Assembly: GCA_018665505.1 (NCBI GenBank)
Contig: JABJCS010000345.1
Coordinates: forward strand, 1-6,530
Length of the DNA stretch: 6,530 nt
Source of the DNA: Alphaproteobacteria bacterium
GTDB lineage: Bacteria > Pseudomonadota > Alphaproteobacteria > UBA8366
Direction: 5' to 3'
A program made the translations under genes and the position numbers. The notes beneath the pieces were generated by a model. The model saw only the letters and a program-made list of their open reading frames with translations, did not search any database and was not told where the DNA came from. Position 1 is the first letter of the stretch; each line of letters starts with the position of its first letter. This document shows, one piece after another, positions 6,270 to 6,530 of the stretch.

Positions 6270-6530
6270 TCAACCGAATGCCATCTTTGCCATGGTGTCG
6301 AGACGTTGGTGGACGTCATCTATGTTCTTCATTGGCACCAGATGGATGACTTGCTCAACTCCAAGGTCTTCGTACTGCGGGAATAGATCTGCTTTCGGTG
6401 CGATATTCGGCAACGTGTAAACCTTAATGTCTGACCGTTTGCGGTCATGTTCGGCGAGTAAGTTATCCAATAACGCTAATTTCTCCGGCAAATCTTTTGG
6501 CATCATACTGGCACCCATCCAGCCTTGCCC
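6270..6530 (-). CDS. LLM-class flavin-dependent oxidoreductase (C-terminal part, 5' end outside window)
   Basis: These are the last 86 codons of a second luciferase-like oxidoreductase; the frame is open to the right edge and ends in TGA (6270-6272). The fragment starts GQGWMGASMMPKDLPEKLALL, a typical late LLM segment in which a D/Q-GW motif precedes the loop and helix packing over the flavin. It continues with a strand reading IKVYTLPN and ends with YEDLGVEQVIHLVP and a final helix. The GV-x-x-VIHLVP strand and closing helix are the usual C-terminus of F420- or FMN-dependent members. The internal ATG at 6516-6518 is not the true start because conserved sequence continues upstream. By count the visible part is about 49% G+C, lower than the genes to its left appear. 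It is too diverged from the other LLM gene to be a recent duplicate. Which cofactor and substrate it uses is unknown. Confidence 0.8.
   Translation of the reverse strand, partial: GQGWMGASMMPKDLPEKLALLDNLLAEHDRKRSDIKVYTLPNIAPKADLFPQYEDLGVEQVIHLVPMKNIDDVHQRLDTMAKMAFG

Noticed and set aside
6193..6420. A 75-codon plus-strand frame beginning in the AT-rich region
   Set aside because: Most of it is antisense to the LLM C-terminus, which carries clear family sequence on the minus strand, and no ribosome-binding site precedes it.

Overview
The window is moderately GC-rich bacterial chromosomal DNA with compact gene spacing. Its content (an Old Yellow Enzyme relative, a CaiC-like acyl-CoA ligase, luciferase-like flavin oxidoreductases, an extended SDR) fits a metabolically versatile proteobacterium, most likely an alphaproteobacterium. 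This taxonomic call is inferred from gene content and from two intergenic hairpin repeats of a kind common in proteobacteria. No rRNA, tRNA, CRISPR array, transposase or phage gene is visible.

Layout from left to right. (1) The C-terminal 205 residues of an NADH:flavin oxidoreductase of the OYE family (3-620, +). (2) A 158-base convergent intergenic stretch with two hairpin-forming repeats. (3) A tight minus-strand pair: a flavodoxin-like protein (2402-2869), then an adenylate-forming acyl-CoA ligase (779-2386), 15 bases apart. (4) A 72-base divergent intergenic region. (5) A plus-strand run: a secreted calcineurin-like metallophosphoesterase (2942-3907), an NAD-dependent epimerase/dehydratase (3933-4838) and an LLM-class flavin oxidoreductase (4916-5944). 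(6) An unlisted 54-codon minus-strand gene with a CxxC zinc-ribbon-like motif (5954-6118). It is preceded by an overlapping 17-codon reading frame and a very AT-rich stretch. (7) The C-terminal 86 residues of a second LLM-class oxidoreductase (6270-6530, -), which runs off the right edge.

Four of the products are flavin-dependent or flavin-binding (OYE, flavodoxin-like, two LLM). With the CoA ligase and the SDR they suggest an accessory catabolic neighbourhood: activation of a carboxylic acid to its CoA thioester plus redox chemistry on an unsaturated, ketone-bearing or aromatic/terpenoid substrate. No substrate can be read from the sequence, and the genes lie in at least four transcription units, so a single shared pathway is only a hypothesis.

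No clearly novel multi-gene system is evident. The points most worth a second look are the small CxxC protein gene with its apparent one-base frame break, and the altered C-terminal motif of the metallophosphoesterase.
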